A stretch of 52,593 bases of DNA, from NCBI GenBank assembly GCA_021647245.1, contig JAKIVC010000024.1, positions 1 through 52,593 on the forward strand, read 5' to 3'. Under the pieces are notes generated by a model. That model saw only the letters and a list, made by a program, of their open reading frames with translations, searched no databases and was not told where the DNA came from. The translations under genes were made by a program, and so were the position numbers. Position 1 is the first letter of the stretch; each line of letters starts with the position of its first letter. Source of the stretch: Gammaproteobacteria bacterium (GTDB lineage Bacteria > Pseudomonadota > Gammaproteobacteria > RBG-16-57-12). Shown here piece by piece: positions 16,939-24,676 of the stretch.

Positions 16939-17639
16939 TGGCACAATTTGAGGATGAAAACGATTTTAATGCGCTGGTAGAGCAGAAGCAGGCGTTAAGC
17001 AGTTATCTGGATGCACTGTTCAGAGAGGTGCCAGTGATTGAGTCTGAGCCGACAGCTACCCCGGTATCGGATGAGGTTGTTGTGGTTGCTAAAGCAGTCG
17101 CAACGGATCTGCCTAAAGAGCCTGCCGCGGCACCCACGGAGGAGGTGACTGCTCAGGCGGCTGCAAATGAAGAACCAGTGCCCGCATATTTCCAGCCTAC
17201 GGCACCGTTTCAGGTGCTGTTTTTTAATCTTGGTAAGTTGAATCTTGCCGTACCATTGGAGCATCTCTCAGGTGTTTTGAAAGTTGGCGATGAGAAGGTT
17301 ACTCCGGTTCCCGGCTACGCGGAGTGGCACCTTGGTTTGATGAAGTACCACGGCGCAATGGTGAGCGTTGTTGATACGGCAAGGTTGATTATGCCTGCTC
17401 ACCGCCAGGAAGTTGTGCAGGATCAGCGTAAATACCGCTATTTTATCCTACTGGGCGATCGCCGCTGGGGGTTGGGTTGTCACGCTATAGCCGAAGTAGT
17501 TAAGCTTGATCCCGATGAGGTGAAGTGGCGTAAAAATCGTACCCTTCAGCCATGGTTGGCGGGTACAGTCATCAATAAAATGTGCGCATTGATTGATGTT
17601 GATGGTTTCCTTAAACTTCTATCTAAAGGTCGCTTATAA
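16935..17639 (+). CDS. CheW-domain coupling protein, ParP-like
   Basis: Protein of 234 residues with a low-complexity Ala/Glu/Pro N-terminal half (about residues 30-90) and a C-terminal CheW-like domain (about 95-230: PFQVLFFNLGKLNLAVPLEHLSG...). ParP proteins link ParC ATPase to the chemoreceptor-CheA array, and the low-complexity region plus partner order fit that. The start overlaps the ParC-like stop (ATGATG; the second ATG at 16938 is an alternative). Confidence 0.8.
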   Translation: MMAQFEDENDFNALVEQKQALSSYLDALFREVPVIESEPTATPVSDEVVVVAKAVATDLPKEPAAAPTEEVTAQAAANEEPVPAYFQPTAPFQVLFFNLGKLNLAVPLEHLSGVLKVGDEKVTPVPGYAEWHLGLMKYHGAMVSVVDTARLIMPAHRQEVVQDQRKYRYFILLGDRRWGLGCHAIAEVVKLDPDEVKWRKNRTLQPWLAGTVINKMCALIDVDGFLKLLSKGRL

Positions 17640-17714
17640 AGCTTTGTTATTGATTGACGATACAATCAACCTTAGAAGTAGAAAGAATTCATCCTAAGTA
17701 TGGGGATAAAGTAG

Positions 17715-18188
17715 ATGAGCGAAAGTGCAACGATGGGCAACGATGCTAACCGTTGGGTCACCTTTAGGCTTGAGAGTGAGACCTACGGAATTAATGTGAT
17801 GCAGGTGCAAGAGGTGCTGCGTGTCTCCGAAATTGCACCGGTACCGGGTGCCGCTGATTATGTGATCGGCATTATCAACCTGCGGGGGAATGTGGTTACC
17901 GTGGTTGATACCCGTCGCCGCTTTGGTATGGTTGAAAAAGAGGTTGATGATCTCTCGCGTATTATCATTATTGAAACAGAAGAGCAGGTAGTGGGTATTC
18001 TGGTTGATAGTGTTGCAGAAGTGGTTGAAATACCCGCATCTGAAATTGAAACGGCACCCAATGTTGGCACCGAAGAGAGTGCTAAATATATCCTTGGGGT
18101 CACCAGTCGTGAGAACGAGCTGCTGATTCTTGTTGATCTGAATAAATTTCTCAGTGAAGAGGAGTGGAATGAGGTGGGTCAGTTTTAA
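17715..18188 (+). CDS. cheW: Chemotaxis coupling protein CheW
   Basis: CheW adaptor of 157 residues that couples methyl-accepting receptors to the CheA kinase. Conserved parts are WVTFRLESETYGINVMQVQEVLR, APVPGAADYVIGIINLRGNVV and VGILVDSVAEVVEI. GGGGATAAAGTAG gives the ribosome-binding site. It lies 75 bases after the ParP-like gene, and its stop shares a base with the DUF2802 start (TAATG). No cheA, cheB or motor genes are in the window. Confidence 0.96.
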   Translation: MSESATMGNDANRWVTFRLESETYGINVMQVQEVLRVSEIAPVPGAADYVIGIINLRGNVVTVVDTRRRFGMVEKEVDDLSRIIIIETEEQVVGILVDSVAEVVEIPASEIETAPNVGTEESAKYILGVTSRENELLILVDLNKFLSEEEWNEVGQF

Positions 18189-18577
18189 TGACAGAGTGGT
18201 CTGTAGTCGTGCTGCTGATGGTACTCGCTGCTTTGCTGGTCACAGTTTTTGTGGTCACACAAAAGCAGCAAAAACAACTGCAACAGCAGTTGCGCCAACA
18301 GCGTTCAGAGTGCGAGCAGTTGCAGTCGCAATTTAAACTCTTGGTGAGTGGTGCCCAGGGAATGGGCGAGAGAATCCACTCTGTGGAGCATGCTCTTTCG
18401 ACTTCAAAAAGAGCCGCTACGCAAAGCAGCCTGGCTACGAGCGGGGATGTCTCGGTACGCCAGGCAATTGAACTGGCCCGAAAAGGCGCGACAGTGGATG
18501 AGTTAGTTGATATTTGCGGTTTATCTCGTGGCGAGGCTGAGCTGATGAGTACCATTCATAATATAGAGGCTCGTTAA
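18188..18577 (+). CDS. DUF2802 family protein
   Basis: Protein of 129 residues with one N-terminal membrane segment (about residues 5-20), a Gln-rich coiled coil (about 25-55) and a C-terminal helix-turn-helix-like motif (RQAIELARKGATVDELVDICGLSRGEAELM). DUF2802 genes regularly follow cheW in the flagellar-chemotaxis clusters of gammaproteobacteria. The molecular role is unknown. Its stop codon overlaps the stop of the convergent FlhB-like gene. Confidence 0.8.
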   Translation: MTEWSVVVLLMVLAALLVTVFVVTQKQQKQLQQQLRQQRSECEQLQSQFKLLVSGAQGMGERIHSVEHALSTSKRAATQSSLATSGDVSVRQAIELARKGATVDELVDICGLSRGEAELMSTIHNIEAR

Positions 18578-18850
18578 TGGCCACTAGCAGGCCTTCTATC
18601 ACTGAGCCAATAAGCAAAGTCAATCATTTCCGCAACGGAGAGGTAGAGATCCTCAGGAATTTCATCTCCCAAGTTCAATGCAAGCAGTAGCTCTACCAGA
18701 TAGGCATTTTCCACTAACGGAATATCACTTCTCTTTGCTAACCCAATAATCTGCCCAGCAAGCTCCCCGTGCCCTATTGCACTGACGGTAGGTGTGTGTT
18801 GCTGGTCGCAGCTGAGTGCTATTGCGCTGCGGATTTTTCACTTTTTTCAT
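18574..18850 (-). pseudogene. FlhB-like C-terminal-domain protein, frameshifted
   Basis: Homologue of the free-standing FlhB C-terminal domain that accompanies flagellar genes. The body reads HTPTVSAIGHGELAGQIIG, then RSDIPLVENAYLVELLLALN, LGDEIPEDLYLSVAEM and IDFAYWLSD. The ATG at 18850 begins MKKVK, but a run of five A shifts the frame. With four A it would read MKKVKIRSAIALSCDQQHTPTVSAIG, about 91 residues. As it stands the body has no usable start. A sequencing error is as likely as a true mutation. No fliK partner is next to it. Confidence 0.7.
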
Positions 18851-19095
18851 GTCTCTTAATGAAGTTTTTCGTTATCATGATGGTCACGACTCAGTGTATT
18901 CATCTTTCACCTCAACGCGGGGTTATTTTCGTACCCAACCGGTCACATATGCCCTGTATGATCCCTCTTTCCGTGCGAAGATGCTTCGATTTTAGGTAAA
19001 AAATAGTTACTCATAATTAAAGGGAATAACGTTCGATGAAACAGGGAAGAGATAAACGGGGACAAGCCGCTCCTAAGCTCATATAATAATGCGTT
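18851..19095. other. Intergenic region with no gene seen
   Basis: About 245 AT-rich bases between the FlhB-like start and the DUF455 gene. They must hold divergent promoters, but I saw no convincing repeats, terminators or reading frames. Confidence 0.4.
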
Positions 19096-19914
19096 ATGAA
19101 TGAATCAGTTGAAAAAGTTGCCCCCTCACTCTTTACTGAGGCTCGTCGCTGCCTGGATGCGAGCAACCTAGAAGAGAAAGCCAGCCTTACCCAGCAACTG
19201 GCAGCGGCTTGGCGGAGTGGAGAACTCTCGTTGCGGGAGGAGCAGCCACCACAAATAGCCGTCACGGCGGGTCATCCGCAGAACCCTCAACTGGTTGCCC
19301 CCCGAGACCTTCCCAAGCGTTCGTTTTATACTCCCGTGGGCCGGGCGGCACTTTTTCACTCTATTGCTCACATCGAATTTAATGCGATTAACCTTGCGCT
19401 AGATGCTGTCTATCGCTTTCGTGGTATGCCAGAAGCGTTCTATGGCGACTGGCTAAAGGTTGCCGAAGAGGAGGCTTATCACTTTGGGTTAATTCGGGCC
19501 CACCTGCAGCAGTTGGGTTATGAGTACGGTGACTTTGCAGCACACAATGGCTTGTGGGAGAGTGCTCAGCAAACGGCATATGATGTGATGGTGCGAATGG
19601 CCTTGGTGCCGCGTGTTTTGGAGGCGAGGGGCTTGGATGTTGCACCCGCAATCATGGAGCGCCTAGCGCGTACTGGGGATGACGAGGCGGTTGACATTTT
19701 AAAAATAATTCAACGTGATGAGATCGGCCACGTTGAAATTGGCAGCCACTGGTTTCACTATTGCTGCTCAGAGAGGGGGCTGGACTCCGAGGCAACTTTT
19801 TTCGATTTGATTAATCAGTATATGAAGGGTGTTTTAAAAGGGCCGTTTAATATTGAAGCACGTATTAAGGCTGGTTTCAGTGCCAGTGAATTAAATAAAC
19901 TTCAGGGAGTTTAA
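19096..19914 (+). CDS. DUF455 ferritin-like family protein
   Basis: Protein of 272 residues with a ferritin-like di-metal helical bundle of the DUF455 type. Metal-ligand helices are visible: FHSIAHIEFNAINLALDAVYRF, VAEEEAYHFGLIRAHL, LEARGLDVAPAIMERL and IIQRDEIGHVEIGSHWF, which carry the Glu/His ligands. The biochemical function is unknown; related MiaE-like enzymes are hydroxylases. The following lipoprotein gene starts one base after its stop, so they are probably cotranscribed. Confidence 0.85.
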   Translation: MNESVEKVAPSLFTEARRCLDASNLEEKASLTQQLAAAWRSGELSLREEQPPQIAVTAGHPQNPQLVAPRDLPKRSFYTPVGRAALFHSIAHIEFNAINLALDAVYRFRGMPEAFYGDWLKVAEEEAYHFGLIRAHLQQLGYEYGDFAAHNGLWESAQQTAYDVMVRMALVPRVLEARGLDVAPAIMERLARTGDDEAVDILKIIQRDEIGHVEIGSHWFHYCCSERGLDSEATFFDLINQYMKGVLKGPFNIEARIKAGFSASELNKLQGV

Positions 19915-19915
19915 T

Positions 19916-20584
19916 GTGAATAGGTGGTTTAAAGTTTTGTTGCTGGCACTATGTGGTTTGGGAGTGACAGCATGCAGTACAACAATCAGTAAAGTCTCTG
20001 ATGCGCGTGGCACACTGCTCGATTTTAATGAAAGAGTTGGTGAGTATCGTACCAACCTTGTCTATATGGTTCATGCGGACCTGGTGAGAGTCGATTATGG
20101 CGATAGCGGTAGCTACACACTTTTTGATCGCCGAACAAAAACGATCTATGACATTAATGACCGGGAGCAGACGGTTGCGGTGATCAAGGGTACTAAGCCG
20201 ATTTTGAGCGAGCAAGCGCTGGGTGTCACCATCGTTGAGAGTGATAGCGGTTTGGTTGGTGATGGCTCTAGCACACACTTCCTCTTCAAGCGGGGTGATG
20301 AAGTTTGCCTTAATGTGGTTGGCTTAAGTGACTTTTTGCCCGCAGTTGAAGTGGCAATGGATGAAATGGCCGCGGTACGTGCCAATGATCCGCGCTTGGC
20401 GGATATTGATCCTCAGAGTTGTGAGTACATAGTACGTGTATTTGCCAACTCGAAAACGGCGGTACTGGGGATGCCCGTGCGTCAGTGGAGTAACAGTGGT
20501 TACAGTAAATTCTTGAAAACCTATCAAGTTCAACTAGATCTTACTGAAAACACCGAGTGGTACAAACTTCCCGAGTGGTATTGA
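19916..20584 (+). CDS. Putative lipoprotein of unknown function
   Basis: I do not recognise this family. It has 222 residues. An N-terminal signal (MNRWFKVLLLALCGLGVTAC) ends in a lipobox with Cys20, so the protein is predicted to be membrane-anchored in the periplasm. The mature part contains LFDRRTKTIYDINDREQTVAVI, which looks like beta-rich repeats of a DUF4412-like type, and ends WYKLPEWY. GTG start directly after the DUF455 stop; rsmE starts 21 bases after its end. Confidence 0.7.
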   Translation: MNRWFKVLLLALCGLGVTACSTTISKVSDARGTLLDFNERVGEYRTNLVYMVHADLVRVDYGDSGSYTLFDRRTKTIYDINDREQTVAVIKGTKPILSEQALGVTIVESDSGLVGDGSSTHFLFKRGDEVCLNVVGLSDFLPAVEVAMDEMAAVRANDPRLADIDPQSCEYIVRVFANSKTAVLGMPVRQWSNSGYSKFLKTYQVQLDLTENTEWYKLPEWY

Positions 20585-20605
20585 ATCTGATTGAGCAGGC
20601 AGATT

Positions 20606-21334
20606 ATGCGCATCCCTCGTTTCTACATTGATGAGCCACTGAAAAATGGCCTCAAAGTCGAGTTGCCGGGTGCGGTTGCTAACCACTGTGTAAGGGTATT
20701 GCGGCTGAAGCTAGGCGCTCGATTAACCCTTTTTAATGGGCGGGGTGGCGAGTTTGGCGCGCATCTGGTTTTAGTGGAGAAGCGCCGTGCAACAGTCTTG
20801 TTGGATGAGTGGCGTGAGCGAGAAGCAGAGTCTCCTCTGCATGTGGAAATTGCGCAATGTATCTCCCGGGGCGAGCGCATGGACTATACCGTTCAAAAGG
20901 TAGTTGAGCTGGGCGCAAGTGCCATCACCCCGATAGTCGCTGAGCGCACCGTAGTTAACCTGAAGGGAGAACGCGCCGAAAAACGCCGACGGCACTGGCA
21001 GGGCGTGGTGGTAGCGGCCTGTGAGCAGTCGGGGCGCAATCGGATTCCAGAGGTGCGGCCGCTGACTCACTTCAAACAGTGGGTCAGCCAACCCCGTGAA
21101 GGATTGAAGTTGGTATTGCACCACCGCGCAACGCAGGATATGCGCAGTATGGTACATCCGGAAAAGGGAGTGACACTGCTGATTGGCCCTGAGGGCGGCT
21201 TGAGTGAGCAGGAGATTGCGCTGGCGGAGCAGGCAGGGTTTGTATCCGTCTGTTTGGGGCCACGGGTACTGCGAACAGAGACCGCAGCACTGAGTACGCT
21301 CTCATTGCTGCAACTGTTATGGGGCGATTTCTGA
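20606..21334 (+). CDS. rsmE: 16S rRNA (uracil-1498-N3)-methyltransferase RsmE
   Basis: SPOUT-class enzyme that methylates U1498 of 16S rRNA with SAM, 242 residues. N-terminal PUA-like part (MRIPRFYIDEPL ... ANHCVRVLRLKLGARL), QKVVELGASAITPIV and EQSGRNRIPEV in the middle, and the knot signature LLIGPEGGLSEQEI with LGPRVLRTETA at the end. The open frame begins at a TTG at 20591, but the ATG at 20606 fits the family. No terminator is visible after it. Confidence 0.95.
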   Translation: MRIPRFYIDEPLKNGLKVELPGAVANHCVRVLRLKLGARLTLFNGRGGEFGAHLVLVEKRRATVLLDEWREREAESPLHVEIAQCISRGERMDYTVQKVVELGASAITPIVAERTVVNLKGERAEKRRRHWQGVVVAACEQSGRNRIPEVRPLTHFKQWVSQPREGLKLVLHHRATQDMRSMVHPEKGVTLLIGPEGGLSEQEIALAEQAGFVSVCLGPRVLRTETAALSTLSLLQLLWGDF

Positions 21335-21440
21335 TTTTCTACAATATACTATACCTTCTCCAGTTGTACAGACTGGCCCACATTAATATTTCGAGACCTC
21401 TTCACAAGTCAATGCACTGATAAAAAAACCTAAACCACCA

Positions 21441-21478
21441 GACAAGTGAGATTGTGCATAATTTATGAATTATCCGGG
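21441..21478 (+). repeat. Truncated copy of the ~161-bp MITE-like repeat
   Basis: ACAAGTGAGATTGTGCATAA and the following TTTATGAATTATCCGGG match the right-hand end of the elements at 44004-44164 and 35547-35707. Similarity reaches back only to about 21425, and no left terminal repeat is found near 21318 where a full copy would end. It is therefore a solo end. It lies between rsmE and the patatin-like gene. Confidence 0.65.
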
Positions 21479-21549
21479 CTAAACGACCGACTTAGTATGC
21501 ATACAGCTTCGGATACTACGCTAGTGCCTGCTGCGATACGGGAGTCACA

Positions 21550-22764
21550 ATGAAACTAGGTCGATTCTACAAAAGTGAAAAGAGCGGTGTCCGACCTGAA
21601 AAAATCGGACTGGTGCTGGCGGGAGGTGGTGCGCGAGCAGCCTATCAGGTGGGTGTCTTGAAAGGGATCGCCGAGTTTGTTCCGGTGGGTGAGTCTAACC
21701 CGTTTCCCATTATCAGTGGCACCTCCGCCGGAGCGATTAACGGCGCGGCACTGGCGATCTATGCACCACATTTCCATGGCGCTGTCCGCAGGCTCTGCTC
21801 TGTGTGGGAGAACTTCCATGTCTCTCATGTCTTCCGCTCAGACCCCGCAGGGATGTTACAAAATGGTAGCTTATGGATGTTGGCGATGTTGCTGGGTGGT
21901 TTGGGTAAGCATAATCCGCAAGCGTTGTTGAATCGGCAGCCACTTCATGAATTATTATCAAAAAGATTACCTTGTGCGCGTATTCAAAAATCGATTGATG
22001 ATGGTTTTTTAGATGCTTTTGGAGTGAGTTGCTCTGGTTACAGTAGTGGCCAGTCGGTGACTTTCTTCCAGGGGCGAGAAGATATTAGTGCCTGGCAGCG
22101 GGTTCGGCGGGTGGGTACGCGCTCGGTGATTACCACTGAACACCTTATGGCTTCATCCGCATTGCCCTTTATTTTTCGGCCTGAAAAAATTCATCGTGAA
22201 TATTACGGTGATGGCTCGATGCGCCAAATGGCACCACTAAGCCCGGCACTGCATATGGGGGCCGAGCGTCTTTTGGTGATTGGGGTGCGGCTGGATGATG
22301 GTCAGCAACCCGAGCGAACGGTAGATGCCGTGATTCCCACTGTAGCACAAGTGGCGGGCCATGCACTTAACAGCATTTTTCTTGACTCACTGGATGCTGA
22401 TCTTGAGCGGCTGCACCGCATCAATAAAACTGTGGAGCTGATTCCCCGCCGCAAAGGGAGTGAAACATCGTTGCGCCGAGTTGAAAGCCTGGTCATTTCA
22501 CCTAGCCGTCACTTGAGTGAAATTGCAGAAGAGTATGCGGCACTACTGCCTAGGTCGGTTGCTTACTTTTTTCGTGGTATCGGTGTTTACAAAAAAGATG
22601 GTTCCGATTTTTTAAGTTATCTGCTATTTGAGCGGGAGTATTGCCAGGCGCTCATTGAGCTGGGCTACCACGATGCCATGGCGCAGCGTGAAAATATTGT
22701 CAGTTTTCTGAATGATAAGGAGTATCAGACCCCCGTGGAAGAGGCTGAGGGTACTGATTTTTAA
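21550..22764 (+). CDS. Patatin-like phospholipase (RssA-type)
   Basis: Patatin-fold acyl hydrolase of 404 residues that would cleave phospholipid acyl chains with a Ser-Asp dyad. The oxyanion loop is GGGARAAYQVGVL (about residue 26), the nucleophile elbow GTSAG (Ser at about 59) and the acid DGSMRQ (about 225). The N-terminal half of the catalytic region and the AALP-like LMASSALPFIF are typical. The C-terminal part has a 100-residue extension. The end overlaps the convergent DUF3307 gene by 4 bases. Confidence 0.88.
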   Translation: MKLGRFYKSEKSGVRPEKIGLVLAGGGARAAYQVGVLKGIAEFVPVGESNPFPIISGTSAGAINGAALAIYAPHFHGAVRRLCSVWENFHVSHVFRSDPAGMLQNGSLWMLAMLLGGLGKHNPQALLNRQPLHELLSKRLPCARIQKSIDDGFLDAFGVSCSGYSSGQSVTFFQGREDISAWQRVRRVGTRSVITTEHLMASSALPFIFRPEKIHREYYGDGSMRQMAPLSPALHMGAERLLVIGVRLDDGQQPERTVDAVIPTVAQVAGHALNSIFLDSLDADLERLHRINKTVELIPRRKGSETSLRRVESLVISPSRHLSEIAEEYAALLPRSVAYFFRGIGVYKKDGSDFLSYLLFEREYCQALIELGYHDAMAQRENIVSFLNDKEYQTPVEEAEGTDF

Positions 22765-23126
22765 GAGAGTACTGCACTCGGTGTATAGGCTAACGCGGCA
22801 CAATAGATCACTTTGCAGAGCAGGTGCAACGCCTGGTCTTGATGAAAGCTCAGCTTTCCTTCGCACTTTAGAAAATCGATAATGGTATGCAGTAAGGTTT
22901 CAATGAAACCCAATAACAAACTCTCGGTTACCAGTAAAACAATTCCGCCGTGAATCAATGTATGCGCCCCCAGCCAGTATTGCCAAGGTGGGAAGTGTTT
23001 GCCTTTGCGCTTATGGATCGCGCCATGGCGGCTTTTAGCTGCCGCCATCACATCACCCTGCAAAACAAAGTCTGCCAGGGCATGGCCTGCAATCAGTAAA
23101 AAAAACAGTGTAAGGAATTCCGTCAT
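22761..23126 (-). CDS. DUF3307 family membrane protein
   Basis: Small inner-membrane protein of 121 residues with three to four hydrophobic helices. FFLLIAGHALADFVLQGD and GAHTLIHGGIVLL are the family's conserved His- and Asp-bearing segments. The function is unknown. It is convergent with the patatin-like gene and faces away from the PEP-CTERM genes. Confidence 0.8.
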   Translation of the reverse strand: MTEFLTLFFLLIAGHALADFVLQGDVMAAAKSRHGAIHKRKGKHFPPWQYWLGAHTLIHGGIVLLVTESLLLGFIETLLHTIIDFLKCEGKLSFHQDQALHLLCKVIYCAALAYTPSAVLS

Positions 23127-23259
23127 GGCAGTGCTTGTTCGTCAGTGTTGTCGCTTAAAGTCTTAATGGTTAGCGGAGGCTGTTACACAACTTTAGCATG
23201 ACCGGGGCATTTATCGGTTTTACAGATTAAAAATAGAGTCAGGGGTCTCATTTTCGCCT

Positions 23260-23290
23260 ATTTGTCGATTTTTTTTACAGTTGACGGCGG
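23260..23290 (+). promoter_or_regulatory. Upstream block shared by the two PEP-CTERM genes (copy 1), possible enhancer
   Basis: ATTTGTCGATTTTTTTTACA, then GTTGACGGCG, lies about 87 bases (from GTCGA) before the -24 GG of the sigma-54 promoter. The same block stands at 24515-24550, 89 bases before the second promoter. Conserved sequence at this distance is where a sigma-54 activator such as PrsR would bind. The activator assignment is inference. Confidence 0.4.
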
Positions 23291-23349
23291 TGTATGATTT
23301 ACCTGTTATTTAAGTCATTAAAAACAAATAGTTATGAGTTTTTGTTTTG

Positions 23350-23366
23350 TGGTATGTATTTTGCTT
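23350..23366 (+). promoter_or_regulatory. Sigma-54 (-24/-12) promoter of PEP-CTERM gene 1
   Basis: TGGTATGTATTTTGCTT has GG at 23351-23352 and GC at 23363-23364, the exact 12-base GG-GC offset needed for sigma-54. It matches TGGCACG-N4-TTGCT except for two bases. The start site would be near 23376, leaving a 60-base leader before the ATG at 23436. The paralogue has the same element. Confidence 0.7.
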
Positions 23367-23435
23367 GCTTTATGGTCGTATTTATATTTTTTTGAACCAT
23401 GTTTAAGTAAAAAACAATAAATGGAGAGTTTTCAT

Positions 23436-24362
23436 ATGAAAAATGGTATTTGGGCTGCGCCCTTTCAGAAAAATGCACTATCAGCAGCGGTCTGCCTCGG
23501 GTTGATTGCGGCGGCATCCAATGCGCAGGCGACTATTCTTACCGCAGGTGCAACGGTTGATCTTGATATAGCAACCACGGTGAGTACCACCGGTACCGAT
23601 CCGGTACATGTTAATGTCTCTGAATATTTATATGATGCTAACGGTGGCGGCTATGCTTCTGGCTGGGGTAATGACAGTGGCAGTATGTTCTCCAGTGCCA
23701 GTGGTAATGGATTCTTTTCTGCCGAGGGTCATATTCAGCAGAGTGTGGAGTTCACCAACAACAGCGGTGTAGCACAGAGCTACTCTTTCGATTTCACCAT
23801 CAATAATGGCGCCTTGAGTGCTTATGCATATGATACGTTGGTTGGCGGTGAGTATGTGCAGGCGGGTAATACCGTTGCGATTCAATTAAACGGCGTGGAT
23901 ATTTATACCAGTAATGCAACCTTGCTAACGGATGCGAGTGGCTCCGACCTGACAACAAGCGGTGCGGTGCTGGGTAGTTATACTGCTGGGTCTAGTTCGT
24001 ATAGCTGGGGAACCTACACCGGTACGCTTGATCTGGGGATTTTTAACCCGGGTGAGAGCTTTTTGCTTGAATACGATATATTCACCTTTGCCGAGAGTAA
24101 TGTTGCTGGGTTGATTGCTACTGACTGCGGTTTTGATGGTCCCGAACAGGACTGGTGGGCAGAGGAGTGTGGTAGTTGGTTTGTAACCTCTGGCGGTTCA
24201 CGTTTCGGTGATCCCAACGGTATCAATGGCATGCCGATCACAAACAATACTGTAACCGGCAACCCGCCGGCATCGGTTCCTGAGCCAGGTTTGCTGTTCT
24301 TGTTGGGCGGCGGTGTTGCGGGCCTTGCTTTTGCAAGAAGAAACCGCGCGCGTAAGGGCTAG
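23436..24362 (+). CDS. PEP-CTERM sorting domain protein (copy 1)
   Basis: Exported protein of 308 residues. The signal peptide is unusual in that MKNGIWAAPFQKNALSAAV precedes the hydrophobic core (cleavage near SNAQA). The body is Ser/Gly/Thr/Asn-rich and beta-predicted. The end is the sorting signal VPEPGLLFLLGGGVAGLAFA followed by RRNRARKG. PEP-CTERM proteins are cut by exosortase and usually linked to exopolysaccharide or biofilm matrix. The ATG at 23436 has GGAGAG 8 bases before it; the ATG at 23421 is less likely. No exosortase is in the window. Confidence 0.92.
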   Translation: MKNGIWAAPFQKNALSAAVCLGLIAAASNAQATILTAGATVDLDIATTVSTTGTDPVHVNVSEYLYDANGGGYASGWGNDSGSMFSSASGNGFFSAEGHIQQSVEFTNNSGVAQSYSFDFTINNGALSAYAYDTLVGGEYVQAGNTVAIQLNGVDIYTSNATLLTDASGSDLTTSGAVLGSYTAGSSSYSWGTYTGTLDLGIFNPGESFLLEYDIFTFAESNVAGLIATDCGFDGPEQDWWAEECGSWFVTSGGSRFGDPNGINGMPITNNTVTGNPPASVPEPGLLFLLGGGVAGLAFARRNRARKG

Positions 24363-24436
24363 TTTTTACCGCTGCTTTGGCATGTTGGCCTCTTTAAATA
24401 GAGGTGGCTGGTAGCGGGATTTAAAAGTCTGAAAAT

Positions 24437-24464
24437 AAAAAAGGCACTTAGCGGTGCCTTTTTT
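24437..24464 (+). terminator. Terminator of PEP-CTERM gene 1
   Basis: AAGGCAC (24441-24447) pairs with GTGCCTT (24454-24460), with A-rich sequence before and a T-run after. It is nearly the same as the terminator after copy 2. TTATTGGCTGAGCAG follows, identical to the last codons of the glycosyltransferase gene, a mark of the duplication. Confidence 0.85.
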
Positions 24465-24514
24465 ATTGGCTGAGCAGCCCGCTGTGGGTAGATAAATTTA
24501 CCTTTAAGGGTATC

Positions 24515-24550
24515 AATTTGTCGATATTTTTTACGATTGATTTGATGGCG
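24515..24550 (+). promoter_or_regulatory. Upstream block shared by the two PEP-CTERM genes (copy 2), possible enhancer
   Basis: AATTTGTCGATATTTTTTAC, then GATTGATTTGATGGCG, matches the block before copy 1 and sits the same distance from the sigma-54 promoter. Surrounding sequence is less conserved, which suggests that this block is kept by selection. Confidence 0.4.
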
Positions 24551-24607
24551 TTAATTACATTATTTTTTTTGATATAAAAAACAAATGCTTGTGCTGTCTG
24601 TTTTTAA

Positions 24608-24624
24608 TGGCCTATATCTTGCTT
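24608..24624 (+). promoter_or_regulatory. Sigma-54 (-24/-12) promoter of PEP-CTERM gene 2
   Basis: TGGCCTATATCTTGCTT has GG at 24609-24610 and GC at 24621-24622, again exactly 12 bases apart, with TGGC and TTGCTT near consensus. The start site would be near 24634, 43 bases before the ATG at 24677. Confidence 0.72.
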
Positions 24625-24676
24625 TGTTATTCAATAAGCATTTGTGGTTAAAGAGCGATATTTAAGGAGTTACTGT

